From: Nymphaea colorata
Lineage: Eukaryota; Streptophyta; Magnoliopsida; Nymphaeales; Nymphaeaceae
DNA: 64,000 nucleotides
Assembly: GCF_008831285.2 (NCBI RefSeq)
Contig: NC_045150.1
Span: 6,396,001-6,460,000, forward strand
Direction: 5' to 3'
Of the stretch, positions 48,501 to 58,289 are shown one piece after another. The notes below the pieces were generated by a model, which saw nothing but the letters and a program-made list of their open reading frames with translations, was not told the DNA's origin and searched no databases. Numbering within the stretch: the stretch's first letter is position 1; each line of letters opens with the position of its first letter. The translations under genes and the position numbers were made by a program.

Positions 48501-48626
48501 CCTTTCAGGTGGAACAAAAGTTCTACTTTTCGTATACCATATATTGTTTGGCCACCTAGAATTTTTGTTCGAGGCATTTTAATTCTATGTTTGTTTGTTC
48601 ATGAAACTAAAATTCTACTTGTTTAT
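45541..48626. repeat. Tandem array of about 640-bp units with dimeric higher-order structure
   Basis: Unit starts at ATGTGTACTGATAT: 45541, 46190, 46826, 47474, 48099, with the last unit partial. Spacings are 649, 636, 648 and 625. Units 1 and 3 are nearly identical, as are 2 and 4, while neighbours differ more, so a dimer of about 1.28 kb was duplicated. Each unit holds GGAGCCAAGGTAGGG...CCCACCTCAAATTTT, homologous to the left part of the MITE at 54832. A repeated open frame of 71-82 codons is a by-product with no known relative. Confidence 0.92.
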
Positions 48627-49338
48627 AACAGTCAGTGAGATTTTAACTGTTTATAATGTTGGGGATTTGGATAAACATACTCATGCATTGACATAACTTC
48701 AACAATTGAAATCGACCTAGAATTTATGCATTTGACATTGGTTGGGGAAAAACCAAAAATTCTCGAATTGCGTTTAAGTAACCTTAAATATATCAAAGCA
48801 TACGAAATAACAATCTGTATAAAAATATGAATTTATTTTTTGGGCCTAATGTTTTGATTTTTTGCATAATAATGCTTGGACATAAATTTTTAAATGGGCA
48901 TCATTCCTCTCTTCCCAGGCTTGAATCATGTTGTCCTCAGTGGCACTTCCCATGTTGAGTCTTTATAGTACATTGAATGAATGTTGACAACAGAAAAATG
49001 CAAGGAAAAGAAAGAAAAAACACAATTTCATTACTTCAGGAAGTCTTCAAAATCCTCCACGTGCTTCTGCACCACCACCGTGCACACTCGGATGTATTGT
49101 TTTTTGCAGGATCACATTTCCATTTTCATGAAACACATGTACAAGAGTATTTACTGAAATAATCTAGATGGTTCTTTGAACTTCAACATATCCTCTCTTA
49201 TGTTAACATTGTTGATACTTATATGATTCTACAAAATGCTCTCTAATCTACCAAAACAACAAAGAAAAACACAAAGCAATAAAAATTGATGAACCTAACT
49301 AAACTAAATTGCATTATCTACCACTTGTAACATCCATT
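48627..49338. other. Intergenic stretch, no gene seen
   Basis: Nothing recognised after the array decays, up to the gypsy remnant. Confidence 0.6.
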
Positions 49339-50700
49339 CTATCTTGATCTTAGCATCCTAGGGACAAGTCGAAACCTAGAGTTGGGAAATACCTCATCAC
49401 CCAGGCACAAAAATTGTCGCAGAATATACTTGTCATTGAAAGCCTTCATATGCTGTTTGTAAATCTTGGCATTTTCAAAGTCTTCATTCAAAAGCTCCTC
49501 TATAGGGATATCAATGGATTGGATTTGAATCAAATATACTCTTAACTATATCTGCCTTTTTAGATACTCATAAACTCAGATTCAAATACGAATTAACAAA
49601 AGTCATATCCAGATATGAATCCAAAATCCGATGTCACAATGCAAATCCGATCTGAATCCAAATTTTTTATTCATATCTGAATCCGAATTTTGTACCAAAT
49701 ATAGGTGATTTTCAAAATATAGCATTGGATATATGATATTTATTTAAAATTAAATCTGATCCAAATCCAAATTCAAATCCGATTACATATTTATGTATAC
49801 CCAAATCCATATCTGAAACCGGTCAGATGTCATTTCTTAAATCCAAACTTGACCAAATTTCGTTAGTCGATATTAAATTCATTTTCATATCCTTTTTTTT
49901 TTTGGAATTGTTCAGACAGATGATCCAACTCGAATAGGATACATTGACATCCTACTCTTCTAGCTCATGAAATTGCAACTTTGTATCTTTTCCAGCTTGA
50001 GCCAGATCGAAATTCATGCCTTAATTGCCAAGTAGGTTGTGCTCTCTAAATTGAAACTTCAAAGCCTTTCAAACATCAATTGATATGGAGACATGCCAAT
50101 GAAAATTTTCAAAGGAATCATTATGCCTAGACTGTTTCATAAAGTTGCTCAAACAAATCTTTGCAATCACGTATGACTGTCTTCTCTAAAACCCTTCAGA
50201 TCTCCCTGTAGGAGATCTCCGTCAGCCCACTTGGTTTGAGGGTGATAATTTTATAGTATATTTTAATTTTCTCAACAGAGAAGTTACATGAGCACTCCTA
50301 AAATGTTTGTCATCATCTGATATAATAGCATATGATACCTCAAACGTGTTATAGATATTGTGCTTAATGAACATAAGCACCACTTTATGATTTTGTTTAT
50401 TCATGTTTCCATTACTTCCACCCACTTAGACATGTAGTTCACTGGAATATTCAAAAAATAGTTATTAGCAAATGACAATGGAAACAATCCCATGACATCA
50501 ACTCCCCACACATCAAAAATCTCAAGAACTTGAATAGGAGGTGAGTGGAAATCATATTGGTTCTCTTCATGATGCCTGTCTGCAAACATCTTATCCACTT
50601 TTTACAAAACTCATGAGCATCTTGATATAAGGATGGCTCACCAAAAACCCAACTTGAAGCACCATTTTTTGGTCAGCTTCTTGGGGAACCTGGCCTTAGA
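49339..50700 (-). pseudogene. Ty3/gypsy integrase remnant, split by a MITE
   Basis: Read right to left: QDAHEF (about 50640), then [20 protein letters not shown] (50401-50598), then YAIISDDDKHF (50222-50425), and after the inserted element NEDFENAKIYKQHMKAF...LGDEVF (49339-49533). Catalytic-core spacing is recognisable, but frames are broken and no LTRs were found. Confidence 0.8.
49503..49954. mobile_element. hAT-like MITE of ATCCGAATCC words, nested in gypsy integrase
   Basis: 452 bp. Ends TAGGGATATCAATGGATTGG and inverse TAGGATGTCAATGTATCC. Target duplication CTCCTCTA (49495-49502) / CTCTTCTA (49955-49962), 7 of 8. The interior is filled with AAATCCGATCTGAATCC-like words around an AT-rich centre. 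The integrase reading continues on the far side. Confidence 0.88.
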
Positions 50701-51194
50701 CCATAAAAGGTATAAATACTTGTTCTTGTTTGAAATTAAATACAAATTTAACACAGGAACACAAACAAAAAGGGGTGTTTAACAAGTAACACATATCATG
50801 TTATGCATGGTAGCCACTAGTTTGGGTTTGGTTTTTTAATCATAACATTATGTTTAGAAAAAATTTATTTAGAAATACTATATTTTTTCATGTATATTAT
50901 GTGCATGAATTTATGGCAATCAAATTCCTGGCCTCCTCTACAACTACGAGAAATACAGGCATGTTTGCTTACTTCTTGGCTACTACTTAGATTAAAACAA
51001 GGGTGGTAAAAGTGAGGCCTCTTAGAATGATAATCTATAAATGGATTTTCAAATGCATGGTATGGTATGCTCTCTCAGATGCTGCTAGGCGAGGCCAGTG
51101 TCGGGGATCAAGAAGCTATTCCAGCCTCAATAAAAGTTAATGTCTACAAGAAAAATTCATGGACAACATGTTCTAGCTCTTAGTGGGTTGGCAA

Positions 51195-51366
51195 ATAGGG
51201 GCAGGGTCAAACGGTCCAACAAACTTATCCGGGTAGGGCCAAACTAAAATCGAATCCAAAAATACACTACGCAACTAAAAATTTTCAATTTTATTAATGT
51301 TCTTTTCTTTTTCAATTAGCTTGGGTGGGGCTACAGCCTAGGTGGACCCCCCTCCCTCGGCCCCTG
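51195..51366. mobile_element. Short hAT-like MITE, CAGGGGCGGAGCC family (internally deleted)
   Basis: Ends TAGGGGCAGGG and inverse CAGGGGCCGAGGGAGGG. Target duplication GTTGGCAA (51187-51194) / GTTGGCGA (51367-51374). The interior (GTCAAACGGTCCA, GTAGGGCCAAACTAAA, TAGGTGGACCCCC) matches the copy at 52170. Confidence 0.8.
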
Positions 51367-51499
51367 GTTGGCGATTTGTTTCAATAACCATCGTAAGCAT
51401 AAGCATATATAGTGATGTCTGGTGAGAAGGAACGTCATGTTTACAATTGTACACATGTCTCCATCGAGTTCATGTTCATACCCTCTAGGTGCACAAGAG

Positions 51500-51722
51500 G
51501 ATTAATCCCACCACCCTAGTGAGAATCGAAGCCCCCTCTTTTCCCTTGCCCATAGGGCTAGAGCTGCATCGGTACTAGGCGGTGAGGTCTTCATGTGCTT
51601 TAACTTGTATGTAGGACCCACCCTCCTTATGGTACAAGAACATATACCCCTACAAGTCGAACCAGAGACAGACCAAGTAATGCACCCTAAGTTCACCCAT
51701 TTGAGCTATGCCTCTTGAGGCA
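51500..51722 (-). mobile_element. tRNA-derived SINE candidate
   Basis: On the minus strand an A-box-like ATAGCTCAAATGGG (about 51710-51697) is followed about 50 nt later by a B-box-like GGTTCGACTTG, the spacing expected of a pol III promoter. Downstream are CCTAGTACCGATG and GATTCTCACTAGGGTGGTGGGATTAAT, resembling plant SINE bodies. A terminal tail and target duplication are not clear. Confidence 0.6.
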
Positions 51723-52169
51723 GTTCATTCTCATACTCTCATCATATATAAAAATATATATCGAGAGTATAATCTGATTATGATACACATGTTAACTGTG
51801 TAAATAACAGATCAAATATATTTTTAATCAAGTAATGACTAATAAGTTTATCGAATTAGTAAGCTGCCAATCTCTCATTATTATATCATTAAGTCCACTT
51901 AAGGTTGGACTTAAACCAAAAAGTTCACCAAGATGAGTTACCCTTCTGCTATCCACCTGAAATGTCTAGGAATGGTATCCATGGCTAAGTACTACTCCAA
52001 CCTTTCAAACACCCTTCAATTGGGGTAGGCGATCTGATACAAAATCAGTTTCCAAACATTTTGCTCATTTTATATATCAAGAGAGAGATTATGTCAAATT
52101 CTTCATATGTAGGAACTGATGGATCTCACAGATGGCTGTCCTATTTTAAGAAAATTGGATGGTGAGGGG

Positions 52170-52386
52170 CAGGGGTGGAGCCAGGATTTTTTTCAGGGAC
52201 GGGTCAAACAGTCCATTGAACTTATCCGACTAGGGCGAAACTAAATCCGAGTAGGGCCAAACTAAATCCAAATCTAAAAAATACATTACCCAACCAAAAA
52301 ATTTTAATTTTTGTAATGTAATTTTTTTTTTCAATTAGTTGGGGTGGGGCCATGGCCTAGGCAAGCCCTCCCTCCCTCCGCCCCTG
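52170..52386. mobile_element. Short hAT-like MITE, CAGGGGYGGAGCC family, intact ends
   Basis: 217 bp. Ends CAGGGGTGGAGCCAGG and inverse CAGGGGCGGAGGGAGGG. Perfect 8-bp target duplication GTGAGGGG (52162-52169, 52387-52394). It lies at the 3' edge of an RRM pseudogene. Confidence 0.92.
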
Positions 52387-52394
52387 GTGAGGGG

Positions 52395-52850
52395 TAGTGC
52401 ATGAGAACTCTATTTCCTCTCATGAAGCCACCGTCATGATTCCTATTAGATGGTTGAGCATTATCAACAGTAATAGCTCGACCCAATGGTGGAACCAGAA
52501 ATTTTTTTTGAAGGGGCACTCATTCATACATTTCCATATCTGAAGGAGAACAAATATTTGAAGATGTTAATGTGAAAGTAAAGAACAAGTGTGGGGAGCC
52601 CATATGTGCCTCTACCATGATATCATTAAGACTCATGCCATCCATTGCATGTATTGCATCTTTCATAGCCTTCTCATAACCAAAAGTGACAAAGCCAAAG
52701 CCCTAAGAATTACTAGTGAACTGATAAACAACCACCTTTATATCCACAAATGGCCAAATTTCTTATGCTTCCTTCAAAATGTTGTTGGATGTTGTACATG
52801 ACAGGCCCCTGAAGCATCATAGTTCTTCTAGAGACACAGTCATTGTCTTA
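52395..52850 (-). pseudogene. Pseudogene of a glycine-rich/RZ-1-type RRM RNA-binding protein
   Basis: Minus-strand text shows CFRGLSCTTSNNILKEA (RNP2 region), VDIKVVV, then GFGFVTF (RNP1; about 52702-52681) and KAMKDAIHAMDGMSLND. After an insertion of about 100 bp, GRAITVDNAQPSNRNHDGGF (about 52470-52410). Order and spacing match the single RRM of zinc-finger glycine-rich RNA-binding proteins. In-frame stops before GFGFVTF and in the helix kill the frame. No intron is visible across the RRM, so a processed copy is possible. Confidence 0.75.
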
Positions 52851-53890
52851 TAGGTCTCACAACAGATCACTTGTAGAAACTAATAGGTAGAATGGAGATG
52901 ATGAGCAATAGAAATGGAGAGTTGCATAGAGAGAGAGAGAAGGGGGGGGAGAGGGTGTGCTGCTCACTATCAGGGAACCAGCACTATCGGCGTGTCGCTT
53001 GGAATTGAAGATGGTGATGGCCTACCATTACTCACCACTGATGTGTTCATCACTGTCAAGAAAAAAATAAAGAGAATGAGAGTGAAGAAGAGATAGGAAA
53101 TGCACTGCATATACTACAGTTTAAATATTTTCAACAAGAATAAAGTTATTACATAGCTAACTGGATGGACATGGAATCACTATATGTCTAAAAACTCGAC
53201 AAGAAAGTCATTTGCTCAATGTTTGCATGGGGTTATGATAAGCTGAGAAGATACAAGCAATTCAGTTCCAAAATTTGTGTTTTACGCAAAAAAAAAAAAA
53301 ACCTTTTTTCAGGTTCCTAAGAGGTGACATACTGGAGACCGCAATATGGAGGTAATGGAAGGGAATGGCTGGATTACTGGTCACTTAGTTCATATGAGAT
53401 AGGTCTTAAACACATGTGGAAAATAATATGCACTCTAGGTTTTTGCAACATGATCACAACTTTGTTTGTATTTGATGAAGCTCCAATTTTGTCTCTTTAA
53501 TTTTTCTGTCAAATTGACAATATGGACATGATCTTTCTAAAATCTATTTTTGTATAATGTCATAAATAGTATTTTTTTGAATTTTTAAAGATTGATTGTG
53601 CATTTCTAAAACCTTCTTATACTTTGATTAACATATAAAGAAATTTGTTTTATATTGGTTTAACTTTTAGGGAGATGATTGACATTTTTGTAGTTTGTTT
53701 TGTGAAAGAAAACCTCTAAATATGAGTTAATTTCCACTTAGGGGTACATCCGAGAAATACGAGGATAGCAAGCATCCAACTTTTGATATATGATTGTCTT
53801 TATTCCTAAGTTATGAATACAATGAGATAATAAATATAATCTACTTAAGTTTTTTTAATCTCCTATGTGCATTATTTTTAATTTTTTTTT
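52851..53890. other. Intergenic stretch, no gene seen
   Basis: Short GA and A runs only (52927-52952, 53289-53301). Confidence 0.6.
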
Positions 53891-53897
53891 TTTTAAA

Positions 53898-54690
53898 CAT
53901 GGTATTGGAGTGGGAAGATCCCCACATGGTGCATTCCTAACGACAAACCAATGCTCAAGTTAGGATGAAAATAAAAGAATGGAAATGGTGAACACTTGCT
54001 GAAGAAGATTTATGCTTCAGTGAAGGTCTCTTGACCGAGATCGTTTGCTTTTTCAACAAAGTTTCTTCACAAAATTTTCAACGTAAATTTGGGCTTTCAT
54101 TGTGTACCAACTAATTCGGGAGAGGTAAAAAATAGAATACATTATCCAAAGTATCTAATGTTAACAAAACGATCTTCGCAACAAAAAGAAGGTTATTGTT
54201 GTTAAAGACAATGCTATGACCCATAAGGGAATGATATGTGTGCAGGTAAAGCTGCCAACAAAAATATAATGACATTGTTATCAACAACGAGGGTCCTTGA
54301 CCTGGCATTGCAAAAGACCAAAAATAAAATCTCTTGGACTTTAAAGATGTGTTTTCAAGTTAAAGGAAGGATGAAAATGGAAAGCAATATGCAAAGTATC
54401 TAACAATATCAAACAAGATCTTCTCAAGAAAAAGAATGTTATTAATTATTATAGATAATGTCACACCCCATAAGGAAATGATATCTATGGAGGTAAAGAT
54501 GCCAATAAAAATAATAATATTGTTATCATCAATGAGAGTCATCAACCTAGCACTCCAAAAAAGAAAAAATCAGGAGAAACATATGGAAATTATTATAAAC
54601 TAAGAGTATAAATATCCAATCTTACACTATCTATCCTCACAAAGGATTGTGGCCTTATATAGTGAAAAACCACTTTAAATCTCATACTTT
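53898..54690. mobile_element. TRIM-like noncoding retroelement cluster
   Basis: A primer-binding-site-like TGGTATTGGAGTGGG at about 53899 follows TTTAAACA. About 210 bp of noncoding interior (CCCCACATGGTGCAT, TTTTTCAACAAAGT) ends in a purine run (GGGAGAGG, about 54119). LTR-like sequence follows at about 54126-54345 and a second related copy at about 54370-54685. The same blocks occur at 60914-61320 and 62640-62988. No coding capacity; exact LTR ends are unresolved. Confidence 0.55.
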
Positions 54691-54831
54691 TGTATTGGTG
54701 AAGCTTGTCATCCCATAAGCACCATTGGAGAGGATGACATTCTTCTCGGTACCTTGAACAACATATCATCATAAACTCAATCTACACAAAGGAAAAATCC
54801 TCTTTTGTCCATGCTAAACCATAGACATAAC

Positions 54832-55022
54832 CAGGGGCAGAGCCAATGTAAGGCCCACATGAGTCCTAGCTCTACCTCAATTTTTTTTTTAAATTTATAT
54901 GTAAATTTTAGAAAATTTCAATTGTTCTATATAAAAATTTTGAAAATGATATTTCAACCCTAGTCAAAATTTAGAAACTTTAATTTGGCATTACTCATGA
55001 AAGATTTCTGATTTCGCCCATG
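54832..55022. mobile_element. Short hAT-like MITE, CAGGGGCAGAGCC family
   Basis: 191 bp. Left end CAGGGGCAGAGCC, right end inverse CATGGGCGAAATC. Perfect 8-bp target duplication GACATAAC (54824-54831, 55023-55030). Its left 100 bp are homologous to part of each unit of the 45541-48626 array. Confidence 0.9.
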
Positions 55023-55178
55023 GACATAACTACTAGTCTTTAAACTTATGATCTTCTTCCTGTTGATAGTACTGGGAAGAATGTTTTCCTTTGCAATGTC
55101 TTCTGTTTGTCAACAAAATCCAATCAGCAAATAACCCAAAGACCCATTATCCATTGATGAAGTACTGGTTTTTGAAGA

Positions 55179-56832
55179 TCAAGTATGAAAAAGGGAGAGG
55201 AAGTAGGGAGAGCAAAGAGGATTTCGTGAGAATGGGAAGAAGAACACAAACCAAAACCTTCGGCATTACTTAGCAACACGACAAGAGACACAAAGATTTG
55301 GTTACTCATCAAGATCAAGAAAGCGTAATAGCTCGCTAAACCTCGAGGAAACAAACATCCAAAAAAGAAGAAAACAGGATGTCAAGCGCTAGAACTGAAG
55401 TAGAGAAACTCCAAACACCCTACTTTCTAGCCTTAATGAAAGAGAAAAGGTCTTTCGGATCCCTTCCTCGTCTTCCTCCTATCTTCAATAGGCTCCCCCG
55501 ATAATTTCTCAGCCGAGAGTTTGGATCCCAACTTTTCACACATCGCCATGAATTCTTACTTACTCCACCAACCGACCACTTTCTCCCTCTCCCACCCTTC
55601 TGATCCACATGAAAGATAAAAAGAAGGAAATCCCATTCACTTCCTGAAATTTTCACCTTCTCCATTTCCCCTTCTTGGTGGAGAATGTGTCGTAGCCTTT
55701 GCATTGCGTTAGTTTATTTATGCGTTCTCCTTCTGAAGGCCACCTTTCTTTCCTTTGCTTGCAGATACTTGAAAAACAAGTCTCTATTGTACTACCACCA
55801 TGCATTAAAATAAAAGGACAATTTTGTAGTTAAGTAAAAAGTTCGGATCTAAACTCCCGAAATCAATGGGTAGCTTGTCTGCTTTGGATTAAAGGTGGGC
55901 GCCGGGCCAGGCCGCCGGTGAGGGCCTGGTACCGGCCCTGATGGGCTGGCTTGGATCGGGGGCTCGATCAGACCTACTTAATTTTTAAAAACATTATATT
56001 ATTAATAATATATATTTTATTATTAAAAAGTATATTATACATGTAAAAAGTTATTTTATATTTTAAAAAATAGTTTTTTATTATAACCAAGTTGGAACTA
56101 GCCGAGAGTGAGCCCGAGCCGGAGTTTCGGGTATCTGGCCCAAGCCCCAGCCTGACTTCTGGACATCGGGTCGGCCCAAACCTGGTTCTTACGGAGCAGG
56201 CCGGCCCCATACCCACCCCTACTTTGGATAGTTTCGTATCGACTTCTCCATCATATATAAAGAGTTTTGAGTTGAGTGCATTGGTCGGTGCACACACCAA
56301 CATACCTAAAAAAAGAAAAGGGAGATTTTTTTTTTAATTATTGAAAAAGAAATGTCCTTTTTGAGTTTTTTACTTTTTCGATTTCTTTTTTTGTTTTTAC
56401 AAAAAAAATTCTTTTCTATCAAACAGAGGCATTTTTTGTCATTAATCATTACTAATAGTAACAGACTAAATTTTCTCCCACCGTATATAACCAGATTCGA
56501 TATATAAAGAGTGGAAGTTAGGATGAAGAGGAGGAAGGGATCCGAAAGACCTTTTCTTTTTCTCATTAAGGCCGGAAAGTAGGGGTCCCCAGAGTTTTTC
56601 TGGTTAGTTCTAGCGCTTGACATTCTGTCTTCTTCTTTTTTGGATGTTTGTTTCATGGAGGTTTACCGAACTTTTATGCTTTTCTTTATCTTGAACGGTA
56701 TCCCATTTGGACAAAATCTGTGTGTTTGTCATCTTGTCGCTAAGTAATGCCGGAAGTTTTGGTTTGTGTTCTTCCCATTCTCATGAAATCATCCTTGCCC
56801 TCTATGCTTCTTCTCCCCTTTTCATACTTGAT
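55179..56832. repeat. Long inverted repeat: two arms of about 310 bp, loop of about 1 kb
   Basis: Arms at about 55179-55487 and 56508-56832 are reverse complements with substitutions and small gaps (ATCAAGTATGAAAA at the outer ends; AAAAGGTCTTTCGGATCCCT near the inner ends). The loop holds a MITE (55890-56221). No target duplication at the outer ends and no protein recognised. It could be a long-TIR/foldback element or two inverted copies of one repeat. Confidence 0.8.
55890..56221. mobile_element. hAT-like MITE of GGGCCGG / CCCGAGCC words
   Basis: 332 bp. Ends TAAAGGTGGGCGCCGGGCC and inverse TAGGGGTGGGTATGGGGCC. Perfect 8-bp target duplication CTTTGGAT (55882-55889, 56222-56229). GC-rich word blocks at both ends flank a nearly pure AT centre (55980-56090). 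Confidence 0.93.
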
Positions 56833-57657
56833 ATATAAACATGAATACTTTGTCAATTGATATGTCTCTCTTTTGGTTATCTACAGAGAGGATTCCGTTG
56901 ACAAACATAATAATTGTAGAGGAACACATTCTTCACATTCCATGAGCTCAAAGACGAACAGTAATGTCCATGGTCCAACATGTTTACATGAAAATTTTTT
57001 GCTTGGTTCTCTCCATGTGCTGGTGCAGGATGATGGCCTTCAAAGTTGTGTAGAGATTGGGACGGGTTCCGTCCATATGAGGTTTGGCCGCTCCTGATGC
57101 CTTTACTATGGATAGCCAAGCTATGAACTAAACTCGAGCCTTTTACATGGTTAAGAAACTAAATGTCATCTTAAACGCAGTGCAAAATTAAAGTAAAATT
57201 ATGCCCTAGTTTTGGAAATCATTTGCTTTAACAGGGGCAGTGGATATATGACAAATGTGAATTTTCTCATTCCATACTTTTGCACCGCAGGCAATTTTGG
57301 CGGAGTCGCGACACATATGAACTGATTGAGTCTGCTGCCCAAGACATAATATGCCTGGTGATCAACCGAAGCTGGTTACGTGCACATGCTTGTATATGGG
57401 AAATTGTGCATAAAAATGTGAAGAAATACCCCATTAAAATAAAAATAACTTCCAAAAAGAATAAAAAGGGATTGCCAAAAAGTTTAAAGTTTAAAATATC
57501 CATTATTTTATTTAAAAAAATCTGAAATTACCCTCAACCTCCTTTGGTGCATACTTGTTGCATGCATAAATATGTGCACGCAACTCAATCTATCCTTGGA
57601 GAACACCAATGTTGTGTCAGCTTGAATCTTGACGAATGATAAAGGAAAGGAACAGTC

Positions 57658-57893
57658 TGCAACCGACCTTTTGTTTCTTGAAGATGTACATTCAATGGGC
57701 TTCCTTTAGCCCCGATATGTGCTTTTAGTTGACCCACGGCATGTGTTGCCCATGAACAGAGAAATATATAAGCACTTAGTTATATATTGCTCTGTTCACG
57801 GGCAACAGATGGCATGGGTCAGTTAAGGGCAAATGTAGGGGTTACGGTGAGCCCAATGAATGTACACCCTCAAGAAACAAATGGTCAGCTGCA
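57658..57893. repeat. Near-perfect hairpin element, arms of about 114 bp
   Basis: Left arm 57658-57770 (TGCAACCGACC...) and right arm 57780-57893 (...GGTCAGCTGCA) are reverse complements with a loop of under 10 nt around GCACTTAG. Noncoding. It looks like a foldback MITE; no target duplication was identified. It abuts the element at 57905. Confidence 0.85.
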
Positions 57894-57904
57894 TCCTTCT
57901 CTAA

Positions 57905-58281
57905 TTATGTCACATGGACTCTTCAAAAAAATGGGTTGCACCCATGCTGGTAGTGATACGGTTGGTGGTGATACGGTGCGGCTTCCACAAACAGCCCAAC
58001 TGCATCATTTATTATGAATGTTCAAAATAATTTCTATATTTTTTCTTCTTTATGTCTATTTTTTCTTTATATACGGTAATAAAAGTAAAAAGAAGAACAG
58101 ATTAAGCTAAGAAACAAGCTAAAATTATATATATTATGAATACATACATTTATATATATATAAAATAAATATATTATATGTATATACCATCGCCGCACCC
58201 TCAATCCCAAATTTTTTGAGATACACTGTGTCGGCACCCTCATTCACACCAGCACATGCACCCCGCACTCATGTGGCATAG
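57905..58281. mobile_element. hAT-like MITE of the GTACCC/GATACGGTGCGG family
   Basis: 377 bp. Ends TTATGTCACATGGAC and inverse CTATGCCACATGAG. Target duplication TTCTCTAA (57897-57904) / TTCCCTAA (58282-58289). Words are GATACGGTGCGGC on the left and CGGCACCCTCA/CACCCCGCACTC on the right, with (TA)n tracts at 58125-58190. Confidence 0.85.
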
Positions 58282-58289
58282 TTCCCTAA

